A stretch of DNA of 34,776 nucleotides from Pseudomonadota bacterium (GCA_021790515.1 JAJYHV010000038.1:1-34776), one strand, 5' to 3'. Shown: positions 17,732-26,696, counted from the stretch's first letter. Notes: a model not told the origin generated them from the letters alone. Numbers and translations are program-made.

Positions 17732-17754
17732 AAAAAGGGGGGCTTGCGCCCCCC
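17732..17754 (-). terminator. Rho-independent terminator of metE
   Basis: Read on the minus strand, GGGGGGC and GCCCCCC form a 7-bp GC stem (17737-17743 with 17748-17754) around a 4-nt loop, followed by TTTTT. It lies 24 bases past the metE stop. It faces the end of the MutS2-like gene on the other strand. Confidence 0.85.
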
Positions 17755-17778
17755 TGCTCATGCGTTAGTGTCACGCCA

Positions 17779-20097
17779 TCAGACGGCTTCCCGCAGAATT
17801 TTTGCGGCGGTGACCATGTTGGCCAAAGCTGCTTCTGTTTCTGGCCAGCCGCGGGTTTTCAGGCCGCAATCCGGATTGACCCACAGATTTTCCGCTGGAA
17901 TGACGTCGCGGGCTTTTTTCAGCAAGCGCACGATTTCATCTACCGACGGGACATTCGGGCTATGGATGTCATAGACGCCAGGGCCGATTTCATTGGGGTA
18001 GTTGAATTCGCCGAATCCGGTGAGCAATTCCATGTCGGAACGTGACGTCTCGATGGTGATGGCGTCAGCATCCAGTGCGGCGATGGCAGGCAGAATGTCA
18101 TTGAATTCCGAATAGCACATGTGCGTGTGAATCTGGGTTTCGTCGCGCACGCCGGAGGCCGAAATACGGAAGGCGCGACCGGCCCAGTCGAGGTATTCGT
18201 TCCATTGTTTGCGGCGCAACGGCAGACCTTCACGGATGGCAGGCTCGTCAATCTGAATGATGCCGATACCTGCCTGTTCGAGATCGACGACTTCATCACG
18301 GATGGCAAGCGCGATTTGCAGCGCAGTAGTGCTGCGTGGCTGATCGTTGCGCACGAAGGACCATTGCAGAATGGTGACAGGACCGGTCAGCATGCCTTTC
18401 ATGGGCAGGCTGGTCAGGCTTTGTGCGTAGGTGGTCCAGGTAATGGTCATCGGGTGCGGGCGTGATACATCGCCGTAAATGATGGGCGGCTTGACACAGC
18501 GCGAGCCATAACTTTGTACCCAACCGTTCTGACTGAAGGCAAAACCGGCGAGTTGCTCACCGAAATATTCCACCATGTCGTTGCGTTCGGCTTCACCATG
18601 TACGAGCACATCAAGACCCAGTTCAATCTGTTTTTCCACTGCCAACCGAATCTCGGCCTGCATGGCATGGGTGTAGTCGGCTTCGCTCATTTCGCCGCGT
18701 TTGAACGCCGCGCGGGCAGCGCGGATGGTTTTGGTTTGCGGGAAAGAACCGATGGTGGTAGTCGGGTAAGCCGGCAGTTTGAAGCGGTTACGTTGTACGG
18801 CTTGACGGATTTTGAAATCAGCATGGCGTTGATCGGCATTCGCTGGCAATTGCGCCAGACGTTCTGCGACGGCCGGGTTGTGCACGCGTGGACTGGTGCG
18901 GCGTGATTCGGCAGCCGCACGAGAGGCATTGAATGCAGCCTGAACGGTGTTTATGCCATGATCGAGTGCTTGACGGGTAGCGCTGATTTCATCGAGTTTC
19001 TGTACGGCGTACGCCAGCCACGAGCGCAATTCGCTGTCCATGGCGGTTTCTGTGGATAAATCGACCGGCACGTGTTGCAGTGAGCAGGAAGAAGCCAGCC
19101 ACAGACGGTCACCGAGTGTTTCGCGTGCTTTTTGCGCGGTGGCGAGGGTGTGGTCAAGATTGGCGCGCCAGATGTTACGTCCGTCGATAACACCAAGAGA
19201 GAGAATGCGGTCGTGCGGCAAAGAGGCCAATACGGTATCGAGCTGTTCCGGTGCGCGTACTACGTCGATATGCAAACCTTGAACGGGCAGGCTATTGGCG
19301 ATGCTCAGGTTGTCTTCCAGTGCGCCAAAGTAGGTGGCAAGCAGCAATTTGACTCCCTGACCATTCAGTTGCGCGTAGGCGGGAGCAAAGGCGTTTTTCC
19401 AGTTGTCCGGCAGGTCGAGACTCAGGATGGGTTCGTCAATCTGCACCCATTCCACGCCTTGTGATGCCAGGCGGGACAGAATGGACTGGTACACGGGCAG
19501 CAGTCTGGCGAGCAAATCCAGACGATGCAGGCCGGCTGTTTTTTCCTTGCCGAGGTACAGGAAAGTCAACGGGCCGATGAGTGTTGCCTTGACCCGATGA
19601 CCTTGTGCATGCGCTTCAGCGACTTGATCGAACAGGCGTTGCGAGCTCAAGCTGAATGAGGTGTCAGCGGTAAATTCCGGAACCAGATAATGATAATTGG
19701 TATCGAACCATTTGGTCATTTCCAGCGCGTGGGTCGCCGTGGGTGTGCTGCTGCAACCACCACCGCAACAGGCGGTTTCTGCTTCACTTGCAATGCCGCG
19801 AGCGAGAGTGAAATGGCGGTTGAGCTCGCTGGTGCCAGGCGTGAACCGAAAACGTGCCGGTTCGCAGCCCAGCAGTTGAATGTGATTCAGCATCTGATCG
19901 TAGAAAGCAAAATCGCCAACACTGACTACATCCAGTCCGGCGTTGCGCTGCAATAGCCAATGGCTGGCACGCAGCTCACGTGCGGTTGTTTCCAACGTAT
20001 CGGCGCTGATTTCACCATGCCAGAACTTCTCTAGCGCGAATTTGAGTTCACGGTGTTTGCCGATGCGGGGAAAACCCAGGGTATGTGCAATGGTCAT
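17779..20097 (-). CDS. metE: Cobalamin-independent methionine synthase MetE
   Basis: 772 residues. Transfers a methyl group from 5-methyltetrahydropteroyl-polyglutamate to homocysteine, the last step of methionine synthesis, in the cytosol. The start [23 protein letters not shown] and the C-terminal barrel are canonical. Zinc ligands predicted from alignment with E. coli MetE: His659, Cys661 (in HTHMCYSEF), Glu683 and Cys744 (NPDCGLK). An unusual Cys-rich loop, [11 protein letters not shown] (Cys110, Cys111, Cys115), lies before [13 protein letters not shown] ribosome-binding site GGAG precedes the ATG. A perfect MetR box lies about 90 bp upstream and the gene ends in a good terminator. Confidence 0.97.
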   Translation of the reverse strand: MTIAHTLGFPRIGKHRELKFALEKFWHGEISADTLETTARELRASHWLLQRNAGLDVVSVGDFAFYDQMLNHIQLLGCEPARFRFTPGTSELNRHFTLARGIASEAETACCGGGCSSTPTATHALEMTKWFDTNYHYLVPEFTADTSFSLSSQRLFDQVAEAHAQGHRVKATLIGPLTFLYLGKEKTAGLHRLDLLARLLPVYQSILSRLASQGVEWVQIDEPILSLDLPDNWKNAFAPAYAQLNGQGVKLLLATYFGALEDNLSIANSLPVQGLHIDVVRAPEQLDTVLASLPHDRILSLGVIDGRNIWRANLDHTLATAQKARETLGDRLWLASSCSLQHVPVDLSTETAMDSELRSWLAYAVQKLDEISATRQALDHGINTVQAAFNASRAAAESRRTSPRVHNPAVAERLAQLPANADQRHADFKIRQAVQRNRFKLPAYPTTTIGSFPQTKTIRAARAAFKRGEMSEADYTHAMQAEIRLAVEKQIELGLDVLVHGEAERNDMVEYFGEQLAGFAFSQNGWVQSYGSRCVKPPIIYGDVSRPHPMTITWTTYAQSLTSLPMKGMLTGPVTILQWSFVRNDQPRSTTALQIALAIRDEVVDLEQAGIGIIQIDEPAIREGLPLRRKQWNEYLDWAGRAFRISASGVRDETQIHTHMCYSEFNDILPAIAALDADAITIETSRSDMELLTGFGEFNYPNEIGPGVYDIHSPNVPSVDEIVRLLKKARDVIPAENLWVNPDCGLKTRGWPETEAALANMVTAAKILREAV

Positions 20098-20185
20098 TGT
20101 GTGCTCCGAGAGAGATGGCTGATAATGCCGTGCATGATGCAGCAGGATGGTTTATGATGCAAACGAATTGTTTTGATAGTTTTTA

Positions 20186-20198
20186 TGAAAATTTTTCA
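20186..20198 (-). promoter_or_regulatory. MetR-binding site upstream of metE
   Basis: TGAAAATTTTTCA fits the MetR consensus TGAANNNNNTTCA at every fixed position. It lies 89 bp upstream of the metE start in an AT-rich stretch, where MetR acts as homocysteine-responsive activator in enterobacteria. metR itself is 1.35 kb away past an inserted gene. The match is seen directly; binding is inferred. Confidence 0.7.
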
Positions 20199-20277
20199 TA
20201 TTTATATTCGAGATGTTTTTTTGTTATGGGGTGAATTGATGAATAATGAATTTTTAGTTGGTGCTGACAAAAACTGC

Positions 20278-20306
20278 TTACGGTCGGACAAGCCCCGATC
20301 TATAAT
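20278..20306 (+). promoter_or_regulatory. Possible promoter of the dam gene with GATC next to -10
   Basis: A perfect -10 TATAAT at 20301-20306 lies about 65 bp before the likely dam start. A 17-bp spacer puts a weak -35 (TTACGG) at 20278-20283. GATC occupies 20297-20300, directly touching the -10 box. The -10 is convincing by sequence and the -35 is not. Confidence 0.45.
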
Positions 20307-20371
20307 GACTTGCGAAATGCGTGCTTCCTAGAGCATTTGCCAATTTTAATACTCTAATTCAATTAGTTATC

Positions 20372-21190
20372 ATGGTAATACAATATAAGATGAAACCGTT
20401 TCTAAAGTGGGCAGGGGGAAAATTCAAGATAATTGATCGTATCCAGCAGGCATTGCCGCATGGAAAACGATTGATTGAACCTTTCTCGGGATCCGGTGCT
20501 GTTTTTTTAAATGTTGATTTTGAAGAGTACCTGATCGCCGACATGAACGCAGACTTGATATGCCTCTATAAGCAGGTTCAAGCATATGGCGAGGATTTTG
20601 TGAACTATGCTTCGACCTTGTTCACGTCGGACAATAATACGGAAGCAGCATACTATGAGTTACGCATGGAGTTTAATACGTGTGCAGACCATGCCAGAAA
20701 ATCGGCGCTTTTCGTTTATCTCAACAGACATTGCTTTAATGGGTTATGTCGTTACAACGCCAAAGGGGCGTTTAATGTTCCCTTTGGCCGTTACGCCAGG
20801 CCGGTTTTTCCGAAAATAGAGATGCTTGATTTCCACGAAAAAAGCCAACGCGTTATTTTTGAAGTTGCGGATTTCAGGGCCGTAATGGAAAAGGCGGATA
20901 TTGGATCGGTGGTTTATTGCGATCCACCTTACACACCTTTATCCACCACTGCAAATTTTAGCAGCTACACAAAAGATGGATTCACAGCAGATGACCAGCA
21001 AGCATTGGCTGATTGTGCCAAAAAACTGATTGCGCGGGGGATCCCTGTCGTGATTAGCAATCACGATACAGTTTTAACGCAATCACTGTATGCAGAAGCC
21101 AGGATCATATCGTTTGATGTCCAGCGTTTCATCTCGGGCAATACCGGCAAAAGAAACAAAGCATCTGAATTGATCGCAATATATGCCTGA
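20372..21190 (+). CDS. dam: DNA adenine-N6 methyltransferase (Dam family, GATC-type)
   Basis: 272 residues from ATG 20372; ATG 20390 (MKPFLKWAGGK) or a GTG at 20321 are alternatives, none with a clear ribosome-binding site. SAM motif FLKWAGGK at 10-17, FSGSGAVFLNVDFEEYLIADMNADLI next, catalytic DPPY at 184-187 and SNHDTVLTQ further on. The close pattern match to E. coli Dam (FNVPFGRY, NRHCFNGLCRYN) suggests GATC as target. It lies between metE and metR, which are normally adjacent and divergent, and its base composition and codon use are more AT-rich than its neighbours. This suggests a horizontally acquired, solitary methylase; no restriction gene is seen next to it. Confidence 0.93.
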   Translation: MVIQYKMKPFLKWAGGKFKIIDRIQQALPHGKRLIEPFSGSGAVFLNVDFEEYLIADMNADLICLYKQVQAYGEDFVNYASTLFTSDNNTEAAYYELRMEFNTCADHARKSALFVYLNRHCFNGLCRYNAKGAFNVPFGRYARPVFPKIEMLDFHEKSQRVIFEVADFRAVMEKADIGSVVYCDPPYTPLSTTANFSSYTKDGFTADDQQALADCAKKLIARGIPVVISNHDTVLTQSLYAEARIISFDVQRFISGNTGKRNKASELIAIYA

Positions 21191-21200
21191 GCAATTAGGT

Positions 21201-21330
21201 CACCGGCCTTTAGGCCGGTGGATATTTGGTCAGGGAGGGGTATGCATCCCCTCCCTGACCGCGCCTTTAAAACCTCGCCGTTCAGGGCGAGGTTCGGCGC
21301 TCCTTCCGGCCTGAAGGCCGGGGTTTTAAA
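21201..21330. repeat. Cluster of strong inverted repeats, possible remnant of an IS200/IS605-type or palindromic element
   Basis: Four hairpins follow dam directly: CACCGGCC/GGCCGGTG (21201-21220, loop TTTA); a 13-bp perfect stem GGTCAGGGAGGGG (21228-21240) with its complement at 21248-21260; AACCTCGCC/GGCGAGGTT (21271-21294); CCGGCC/GGCCGG (21306-21321, loop TGAA). The last two are enclosed by TTTAAAACC (21266-21274) and GGTTTTAAA (21322-21330), giving a branched fold. GC-rich hairpins of the CGGCCTTTAGGCCG kind are common at ends of IS200/IS605-like elements. There is no transposase. The first hairpin could also end dam transcription, though no T-run follows it. Confidence 0.55.
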
Positions 21331-21543
21331 CCAGCAAGGAAATAGGATAAATCAATTCAATATGATCAAAAGGAAGAAGCGGTCCATTCTGGAAGTTTCG
21401 GTTTCGACGTGCCTTGTGCAGTGTCGGAACCCACTTCAACTTCACAAAATTCACTCGCAATCAGTGATCGGCTTCGAGGCTGTCAGCGAGTCTTGAAGCC
21501 AAATGCTGCTATTTGGGTAAAAATTTGAGATGAATTGCGATCT
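21331..21543 (+). other. Gene-free stretch upstream of metR
   Basis: No supported gene; a 44-codon frame from ATG 21362 resembles nothing and has no convincing start signal. No full MetR palindrome is present, only loose TTCA/TGAA half sites. Together with the palindrome cluster this is the remainder of the 353-bp gap between dam and metR. Confidence 0.4.
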
Positions 21544-22458
21544 ATGTTGACCTTAAAACACTTGCGCATGATTGAGGCCATTCATGAGCATGGCAGCATC
21601 ACCCGGGCGGCCAGTCGGCTGTACCTGACGCAATCAGCTTTGTCGCATCAGTTGGTGGCACTGGAAAAGCATTACGACGTGGCGTTGTTCGAGCGGGTAC
21701 GTCCGCTGCGGTTGACAGCGGCGGGAGAGCGTCTGCTGACGCTGGCGCGTGAAATTGCGCCGAAAATCGATGCGGCTGAGCGCGAGTTGGCACGATTGGC
21801 CGGCAATTTTGCCGTCGGACGCTTGCGGTTGGCGGTGGAATGTCATACTTGTTACGATTGGCTGATGCCGGTGATGGATAGCTATCGGCGCGACTGGCCG
21901 GAAGTAGAGATGGATCTGGTGGGCGGTTTTCATACCGATCCATTGGCGTTACTGGACGAAGACCGGGCAGATCTGGTAGTGGTTTCATCTGCGGAATCAC
22001 ACCGTCAGGTAACGTTTTTTCCATTATTTGCTTATGAAATGTTGGCATTGATGGCGGCAGATCATCCGCTGGCAGCCAAGACATGGCTGACGGCAGAAGA
22101 TTTTGCCCATGAGGTGCTGATTACTTATCCGGCGCCTGATCGTTTGCTCGACGTGGTGCAACGGGTGCTCAAACCCGCCGGGATTCATCCGGAGCGGCGA
22201 CAGGCGGAGTTGACCATCGCCATCGTACAACTGGTAGCGAGCAAAAAAGGATTGACGGCATTGCCGGCATGGGCAGTCGCTCCCTATCTTGAACGCGGTT
22301 ATGTGGTCGCACGACCGATTGGCGAACAGGGTCTGTGGAGTCATTTGTATGCCGCGACGCGACGGACAGATGCGCAGAGTGCCTGGTTGCAGGATTTTGT
22401 GACCCTGTTGCGGGAGCAAGTGTTTCGCAATCTGCCGGGGATTGAACCCTTGGCATGA
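21544..22458 (+). CDS. metR: LysR-type regulator MetR
   Basis: 304 residues from ATG 21544; an upstream TTG at 21535 is possible. The N-terminal LysR helix-turn-helix reads HLRMIEAIHEHGSITRAASRLYLTQSALSHQLVALEK. The effector domain contains VECHTCYDWLMPVMDSYRRDWPEVEMDL, very like the E. coli MetR segment AIECHSCIQWL, and WLTAEDFAHEVLITYP. MetR responds to homocysteine and activates metE (and often metH, glyA, metF). The usual arrangement, metR divergent from and next to metE, is broken here by dam and a palindrome cluster. metR is convergent with panC. Confidence 0.92.
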   Translation: MLTLKHLRMIEAIHEHGSITRAASRLYLTQSALSHQLVALEKHYDVALFERVRPLRLTAAGERLLTLAREIAPKIDAAERELARLAGNFAVGRLRLAVECHTCYDWLMPVMDSYRRDWPEVEMDLVGGFHTDPLALLDEDRADLVVVSSAESHRQVTFFPLFAYEMLALMAADHPLAAKTWLTAEDFAHEVLITYPAPDRLLDVVQRVLKPAGIHPERRQAELTIAIVQLVASKKGLTALPAWAVAPYLERGYVVARPIGEQGLWSHLYAATRRTDAQSAWLQDFVTLLREQVFRNLPGIEPLA

Positions 22459-22513
22459 CGGGTAGTCCTGCGTTTTGTCGCTTCTCCAATATTATTACAT
22501 TATCATTATACTG

Positions 22514-23362
22514 TTATTGAATGCGCGGTCCGGTTGTCAGGGATGCTTCTACATTATCAATCAGTCGCGTATTGCCTATTCTGGCAGCAGCGAGTATCAC
22601 CAGATGCGCGCTGTCCGGTTTGGGACGGGTGAGTGTGGCATCCCGAATGCTGATGTATTCTGTTTGCCAGCCCGATTGCGCCAGATTGTTCAGGGCGGTC
22701 TGCTCCAGCAATGTGTAATGTTTGTTTCCGCTTTGCAGTTGGTTTTTGATGCGATTCAGCTCGGCATATAGTTGCGGTGCCTTGTCGCGCTCGTGCGGGG
22801 CGAGGTATTGGTTGCGTGATGAAAGTGCGAGTCCATCGTCAGCTCGCATGGTCTCGCCTGCCATGATGGTGACCGGCAGGCAAAATTGTTGACACATCAG
22901 GCGGATGATCGCCAGTTGCTGGTAATCTTTTTTGCCAAAAATGGCGTGGGTGGGTTGTGCCATCTGCAGCAGTTTCATGACGACGGTTGCCATGCCGCGA
23001 AAGTGCCCGGGACGGAATTCGCCGCACAGTTGCTGCGCCAGATCGGGTAATTCGATGAAACAGGTTTGCGGTTCGGGGTAGACATCATGGGCTTCGGGCA
23101 CGAAAACAGCGTCGACGCCGGCTTGTTCCAGCTGTGTCAAATCTGCGTCCAGTGTACGCGGGTAGCGGGAAAAATCTTCTCCCGCACCAAACTGTAACGG
23201 ATTGACGAAAATGCTGGCCAGAACGGGGAGCTGTGTCTGTTTGGCCTGTTGCATCAGCGACAGGTGTCCTGCATGCAGATTGCCCATGGTGGGGACGAAG
23301 ACGATGCCCGTCTGTCGGGCTCGCCAGGCGCGCAATGTGGTGATGTCGTGCAGAATCTTCAT
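22514..23362 (-). CDS. panC: Pantothenate synthetase PanC
   Basis: 282 residues. Joins pantoate and beta-alanine with ATP to make pantothenate (coenzyme A pathway). The nucleotidyltransferase HIGH-type site is PTMGNLHAGHLSLM near residues 24-37, followed by FVNPLQFGAGEDFSRYPRT; KKDYQQLAIIRLM and the KMSKS-like ALSSRNQYL are further on. Length is normal. It lies 16 bp downstream of panB in the same direction. No terminator was found in the 55 bp facing metR. Confidence 0.96.
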   Translation of the reverse strand: MKILHDITTLRAWRARQTGIVFVPTMGNLHAGHLSLMQQAKQTQLPVLASIFVNPLQFGAGEDFSRYPRTLDADLTQLEQAGVDAVFVPEAHDVYPEPQTCFIELPDLAQQLCGEFRPGHFRGMATVVMKLLQMAQPTHAIFGKKDYQQLAIIRLMCQQFCLPVTIMAGETMRADDGLALSSRNQYLAPHERDKAPQLYAELNRIKNQLQSGNKHYTLLEQTALNNLAQSGWQTEYISIRDATLTRPKPDSAHLVILAAARIGNTRLIDNVEASLTTGPRIQ

Positions 23363-23378
23363 GGCGTCAAAGGGTGTG

Positions 23379-24176
23379 TCAACCGGGTTGAAAGCTGTGT
23401 GCCGCGCCTGGGAAAGTTCCTGACTTTACTGCCTGGATGTAGTGGGAAATGGCTTCTTCGATATTGTGGCTGCCGGCCATGAAGTTGTGGGCGAAACGCG
23501 GAATTTTGCCGGGTGTGATGCCTAGCGCGTCGTACAGCACCAAAACTTGTCCGTTGCACGCTGATCCTGCCCCGATGCCGATGGTAGGGATGGGGACTTG
23601 TGTCGTGATCTGTTCGGCCAGACGGGCAGGAATGGCCTCCAGCACCATCATACCGGCGCCGGCGAGCGTGAGTCGTTTGGCGTCATTGAGCAATTGTTGG
23701 GCCGAGGCGTCGTCTTTTCCTTGTACGCGATAGCCGCCCAGTGCATGCACGGATTGCGGCGTGAGGCCCAGGTGGGCGCAGACGGGAATACCACGTTCGC
23801 TCAAAAAAGCGGCGGTTTCTACCATCACGTCACCACCTTCCAGTTTGACCGCGTGCGCGCCTGCAGCGAGCAGACGTGCCGCAGAACGCAGGGCTTGTCC
23901 CGGATTTTCTTGATAACTGCCGAAAGGTAAATCAGCGATGATGAACGTATGGCGAGCTCCGCGTGCCACAGCGGCCGTGTGGTATGCCATTTCATCCAGA
24001 CTGACTGGCAGGGTGGAGGTCTGGCCTTGAAATACCATGCCAAGACTATCGCCAACCAGTAATGCGTCGATGCCGGCCGCTTCCAGTCGGGCAGCAAAGC
24101 TGGCGTCGTAACAGGTGAGCATGGCCAGTTTTTCATCACGGTTGGCACGTTGTTGCAAATCAGGTAAGGTGGACAT
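23379..24176 (-). CDS. panB: 3-methyl-2-oxobutanoate hydroxymethyltransferase PanB
   Basis: 265 residues. First committed step of pantothenate synthesis: adds a hydroxymethyl group from methylene-THF to ketoisovalerate. TIM-barrel signatures: KLAMLTCYDASFAARLEAAG, VGDSLGMVFQGQ, VKLEGGD, HLGLTPQSVHALGGYRVQGK and PTIGIGAGSACNGQVLVLYD, the last including metal and substrate contacts. Normal length. Operon partner of panC, and 24 bp after the deoxynucleoside kinase gene. Confidence 0.97.
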   Translation of the reverse strand: MSTLPDLQQRANRDEKLAMLTCYDASFAARLEAAGIDALLVGDSLGMVFQGQTSTLPVSLDEMAYHTAAVARGARHTFIIADLPFGSYQENPGQALRSAARLLAAGAHAVKLEGGDVMVETAAFLSERGIPVCAHLGLTPQSVHALGGYRVQGKDDASAQQLLNDAKRLTLAGAGMMVLEAIPARLAEQITTQVPIPTIGIGAGSACNGQVLVLYDALGITPGKIPRFAHNFMAGSHNIEEAISHYIQAVKSGTFPGAAHSFQPG

Positions 24177-24200
24177 GTTGCCTCCCAGGTATCAGATGGA

Positions 24201-24845
24201 TCAGATGGACTGGTTGAAAAATTCCCGTGCGCCGCGCATATCTCGGACGTGTTGTATCAAACGTTCAAAATGGACGTCGTCGTTGACAAAGTCAAGTTGT
24301 TCACAATTCACAATAAGCAAGGGCGTATTTTCGTAGTGGTGAAAATAGTGGGTATAACGTTCAGTCAGGCGGGTCAGATAGTCGATGGATATGGATTGTT
24401 CGCAGGTAATACCGCGTTTGCGAATGCGTTCCAGCAAAATGCCTGGGCGTGCCTGCAGGTAAATGACCAGGTCTGGTTTGGCCGTTTGGGGGCGTAGTTG
24501 TTGATAGACCGTTTGGTAAAGGCGAAATTCGTCGCCTTCCAGATTCAGTTCGGCAAACAGAGGGTCTTTGTCGAGCAGAAAATCGGCGACCAATGCGCGG
24601 CGGAACAAGTCGTTCTGGCGTACTTCAGCGAGTTGTGTGCTGCGCTGAAACAGGAAGAAGAGTTGGGTTGCCAATGCGTAGCGCTTTGGTTCGCGGTAAA
24701 AGCGGGTGAGAAAGGGATTTTCTTCTGCCTGTTCGAGCAACAGATCAGTATCCAGGTATTGCGCGATGCGGCGCGACAGGCTGGTTTTTCCGGCTCCGAT
24801 GGGGCCTTCGACTACGATGTAAGGGTTTTTGTCGAGCAGGTTCAT
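24201..24845 (-). CDS. Deoxynucleoside kinase family protein (dGK/dAK-like)
   Basis: 214 residues from ATG 24845, which overlaps the folK stop by 4 bp. The frame continues far upstream without a stop, but only as the shadow of folK. P-loop GPIGAGKT at about 14-21, acidic EQAEENPFLTRFY, FFLFQRSTQL, and the ERIRKRG lid segment identify the dNK/thymidine-kinase-2-like family that phosphorylates deoxynucleosides. The order folK, this kinase, panB, panC is common in beta- and gammaproteobacteria. Which deoxynucleoside is used is unknown. Confidence 0.9.
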   Translation of the reverse strand: MNLLDKNPYIVVEGPIGAGKTSLSRRIAQYLDTDLLLEQAEENPFLTRFYREPKRYALATQLFFLFQRSTQLAEVRQNDLFRRALVADFLLDKDPLFAELNLEGDEFRLYQTVYQQLRPQTAKPDLVIYLQARPGILLERIRKRGITCEQSISIDYLTRLTERYTHYFHHYENTPLLIVNCEQLDFVNDDVHFERLIQHVRDMRGAREFFNQSI

Positions 24846-25354
24846 GGCAGGGTGGGGGCAGACAATCGTTCGATGCGTTGTTTGCGCACGGCGGTGAGCA
24901 GGGCACTGGCTGCCCCGTGGCCGGGAATATGAATATCGGGGGCAATCTCCAGCAGAGGTCGCAGGACAAAGGCGCGCTCGTGCATGCGAGGGTGCGGCAG
25001 AATGAGTTGTGGAGAGTTGTGCATGATCTGATTGTACAGCAAGATGTCGATGTCTATGGTGCGTGGTGCATTGCGAAATTGGCGGGTACGTCCAAGTTGC
25101 TGCTCGATTGACAACAAGCTGTATAGCAAATCTTCGGGGGGAATCGGGGTGCTGACGCAAACAACGGCATTGATGAAGTCTGGTTGTGCATCAAACCCAA
25201 CCGGTTGGCTGCGGTAAAGCGACGAGCGTCCGGTTATGGTGATGCCGGGAAGTTCGGCAATGTGGTTGACGGCCTGCCGGATTTGTTCTATCGGCTGTTC
25301 GAGATTGCTGCCCAGTGCCAGATACACGCCAGCGGTGGCCACACGATCACTCAT
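24842..25354 (-). CDS. folK: 6-hydroxymethyl-7,8-dihydropterin pyrophosphokinase FolK
   Basis: 170 residues. Transfers pyrophosphate from ATP to hydroxymethyl-dihydropterin in folate synthesis. YLALGSNLEQPIEQI at about 12-26, SSLYRSQPVGFDAQPDFINAVV at 44-65, and the signature RNAPRTIDIDILLY (about 94-107), followed by LPHPRMHERAFVLRPLLEI. Overlaps pcnB by 8 bp and the kinase gene by 4 bp, so translation is tightly coupled. Confidence 0.96.
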   Translation of the reverse strand: MSDRVATAGVYLALGSNLEQPIEQIRQAVNHIAELPGITITGRSSLYRSQPVGFDAQPDFINAVVCVSTPIPPEDLLYSLLSIEQQLGRTRQFRNAPRTIDIDILLYNQIMHNSPQLILPHPRMHERAFVLRPLLEIAPDIHIPGHGAASALLTAVRKQRIERLSAPTLP

Positions 25355-26696
25355 GTTGTTCGGGTTCTGTACGGGGTTGCGGCGCCGTTTTTTTGCGGCG
25401 CCGTTTTTTTGGGTTGGCCGTTGGCGCCAGCGCGGTAATCATTGTTTTTCGTTCGTCATCATCGGCGAGCTGAAAATGCGTCCACCAGTCTGCCAATGCT
25501 TGTTCGACTTCACCGGTTTCAGCGCGCAACAGTAAAAAATCATACGCGGCACGAAAACGTGCTTGTGACAACAGTCGCCAGGCACGATCTCCACCACGTT
25601 GCTCAAACCGGTTTTGCAGCAGCCAGATTTCCTTGATAGTGCCATCCAGTCGGCGAGGAATCGCCATGTCATGGCGTTCCCGTTCCAGTACATCCTGCAT
25701 TGCTGCGTGCCATGCCGGATGTTCATCTTCTTTGGCTGCAAGCCGGACCTGATATTGCGCCAATAGCGGGCGCCACAGCAGTGTAGCAAACAGAAAGGCC
25801 GGGGATGCCGGTTTACCCGTTTGAATGCGTTCGTCCGTATTGCGCAGGGCGGCAAAAATGAATTCGCGGCTGTTTTCATTTTCCAGCAATGGACTCAATA
25901 CGGGCAGAATGCTGTGTTGCAAGCCTTCGCTTTGCAGTTGTTCGATGACACTGACCGCGTGGCCGGATAGCAATAATTTAAGCGTTTCATCGAATAATCG
26001 TGCCGAAGGTACATTTTTCAGCAGGCCGGCCAGTTCTGCAATCGGCGCGCGTGCGTGAGCGTCGATGGTGAAATCAAGTTTGGCAGCGAAGCGGGCTGCG
26101 CGCAACATGCGCACAGGATCTTCACGGTAACGTGTGCCCGCATCACCGATGATGCGCAAGGTTTTTTGACGGATGTCTTCCATCCCGTGACAATAATCCC
26201 ATATTTCTTCTTTGCCGGGGTCGAAGTACAGGGCGTTAATGGTGAAATCGCGCCGGTTGGCGTCGCTTTCGTGGTTGCCAAATACGTTATCCCGAACCAG
26301 TCTGCCACTGGCGTCGCTTAGTTGCGCATGGTGCTCATGTTGGGCGCTGGCGCGAAAAGTCGAGACCTCGATCGTGTCGTTGCCACACAGGACATGCACC
26401 AGTCGAAAACGACGGCCAATGATGTGCGAACGCCGGAACAGCGTATGCACTTGTTCTGGTGTGGCGTTGGTAGCAACGTCAAAATCTTTCGGTATACGCG
26501 AAAGCAGCAAATCGCGCACAGCGCCGCCAACGATAAAAGCCTGATAGCCGTGTTGCTGCAGGGTGTCCGTCACCTTGAGTGCGCATTGGGTAATATGATT
26601 TCGGGTAATGCCATGCTCGCGGACGTTAATGCGCTTGAGGCGGCTGGAACGGGTAATTTTTTTGCCGAGTAATCGGGCAAGAAAGCGGGCAATCAT
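25347..26696 (-). CDS. pcnB: Poly(A) polymerase PcnB
   Basis: 449 residues from ATG 26696, which overlaps the preceding phosphatase stop by 4 bp; the longer open frame is the phosphatase gene's shadow. Adds 3' poly(A) tails to RNA and promotes decay and plasmid copy control. Nucleotidyltransferase motif GGAVRDLLLSRIPKDFDVAT with catalytic Asp71 and Asp73; RRFRLVHV, RRDFTINALYFDP and GDAGTRYREDPVRMLRAARFAAKL follow as in bacterial PAP I rather than CCA-adding enzyme. The C-terminus is basic (KKRRRKK). Confidence 0.93.
   Translation of the reverse strand: MIARFLARLLGKKITRSSRLKRINVREHGITRNHITQCALKVTDTLQQHGYQAFIVGGAVRDLLLSRIPKDFDVATNATPEQVHTLFRRSHIIGRRFRLVHVLCGNDTIEVSTFRASAQHEHHAQLSDASGRLVRDNVFGNHESDANRRDFTINALYFDPGKEEIWDYCHGMEDIRQKTLRIIGDAGTRYREDPVRMLRAARFAAKLDFTIDAHARAPIAELAGLLKNVPSARLFDETLKLLLSGHAVSVIEQLQSEGLQHSILPVLSPLLENENSREFIFAALRNTDERIQTGKPASPAFLFATLLWRPLLAQYQVRLAAKEDEHPAWHAAMQDVLERERHDMAIPRRLDGTIKEIWLLQNRFEQRGGDRAWRLLSQARFRAAYDFLLLRAETGEVEQALADWWTHFQLADDDERKTMITALAPTANPKKRRRKKTAPQPRTEPEQHE

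Noticed and set aside
21362-21496. 44-codon frame upstream of metR
   Set aside because: No convincing start signal, no recognisable features, and it lies in probable insertion debris.
22459-22513. Bidirectional terminator between metR and panC
   Set aside because: The sequence is AT-rich with no stem of useful strength.
24846-25160. N-terminal extension of the deoxynucleoside kinase frame
   Set aside because: The stretch is antiphase coding of folK; the true start at 24845 overlaps the folK stop by 4 bp and gives the family's normal length.
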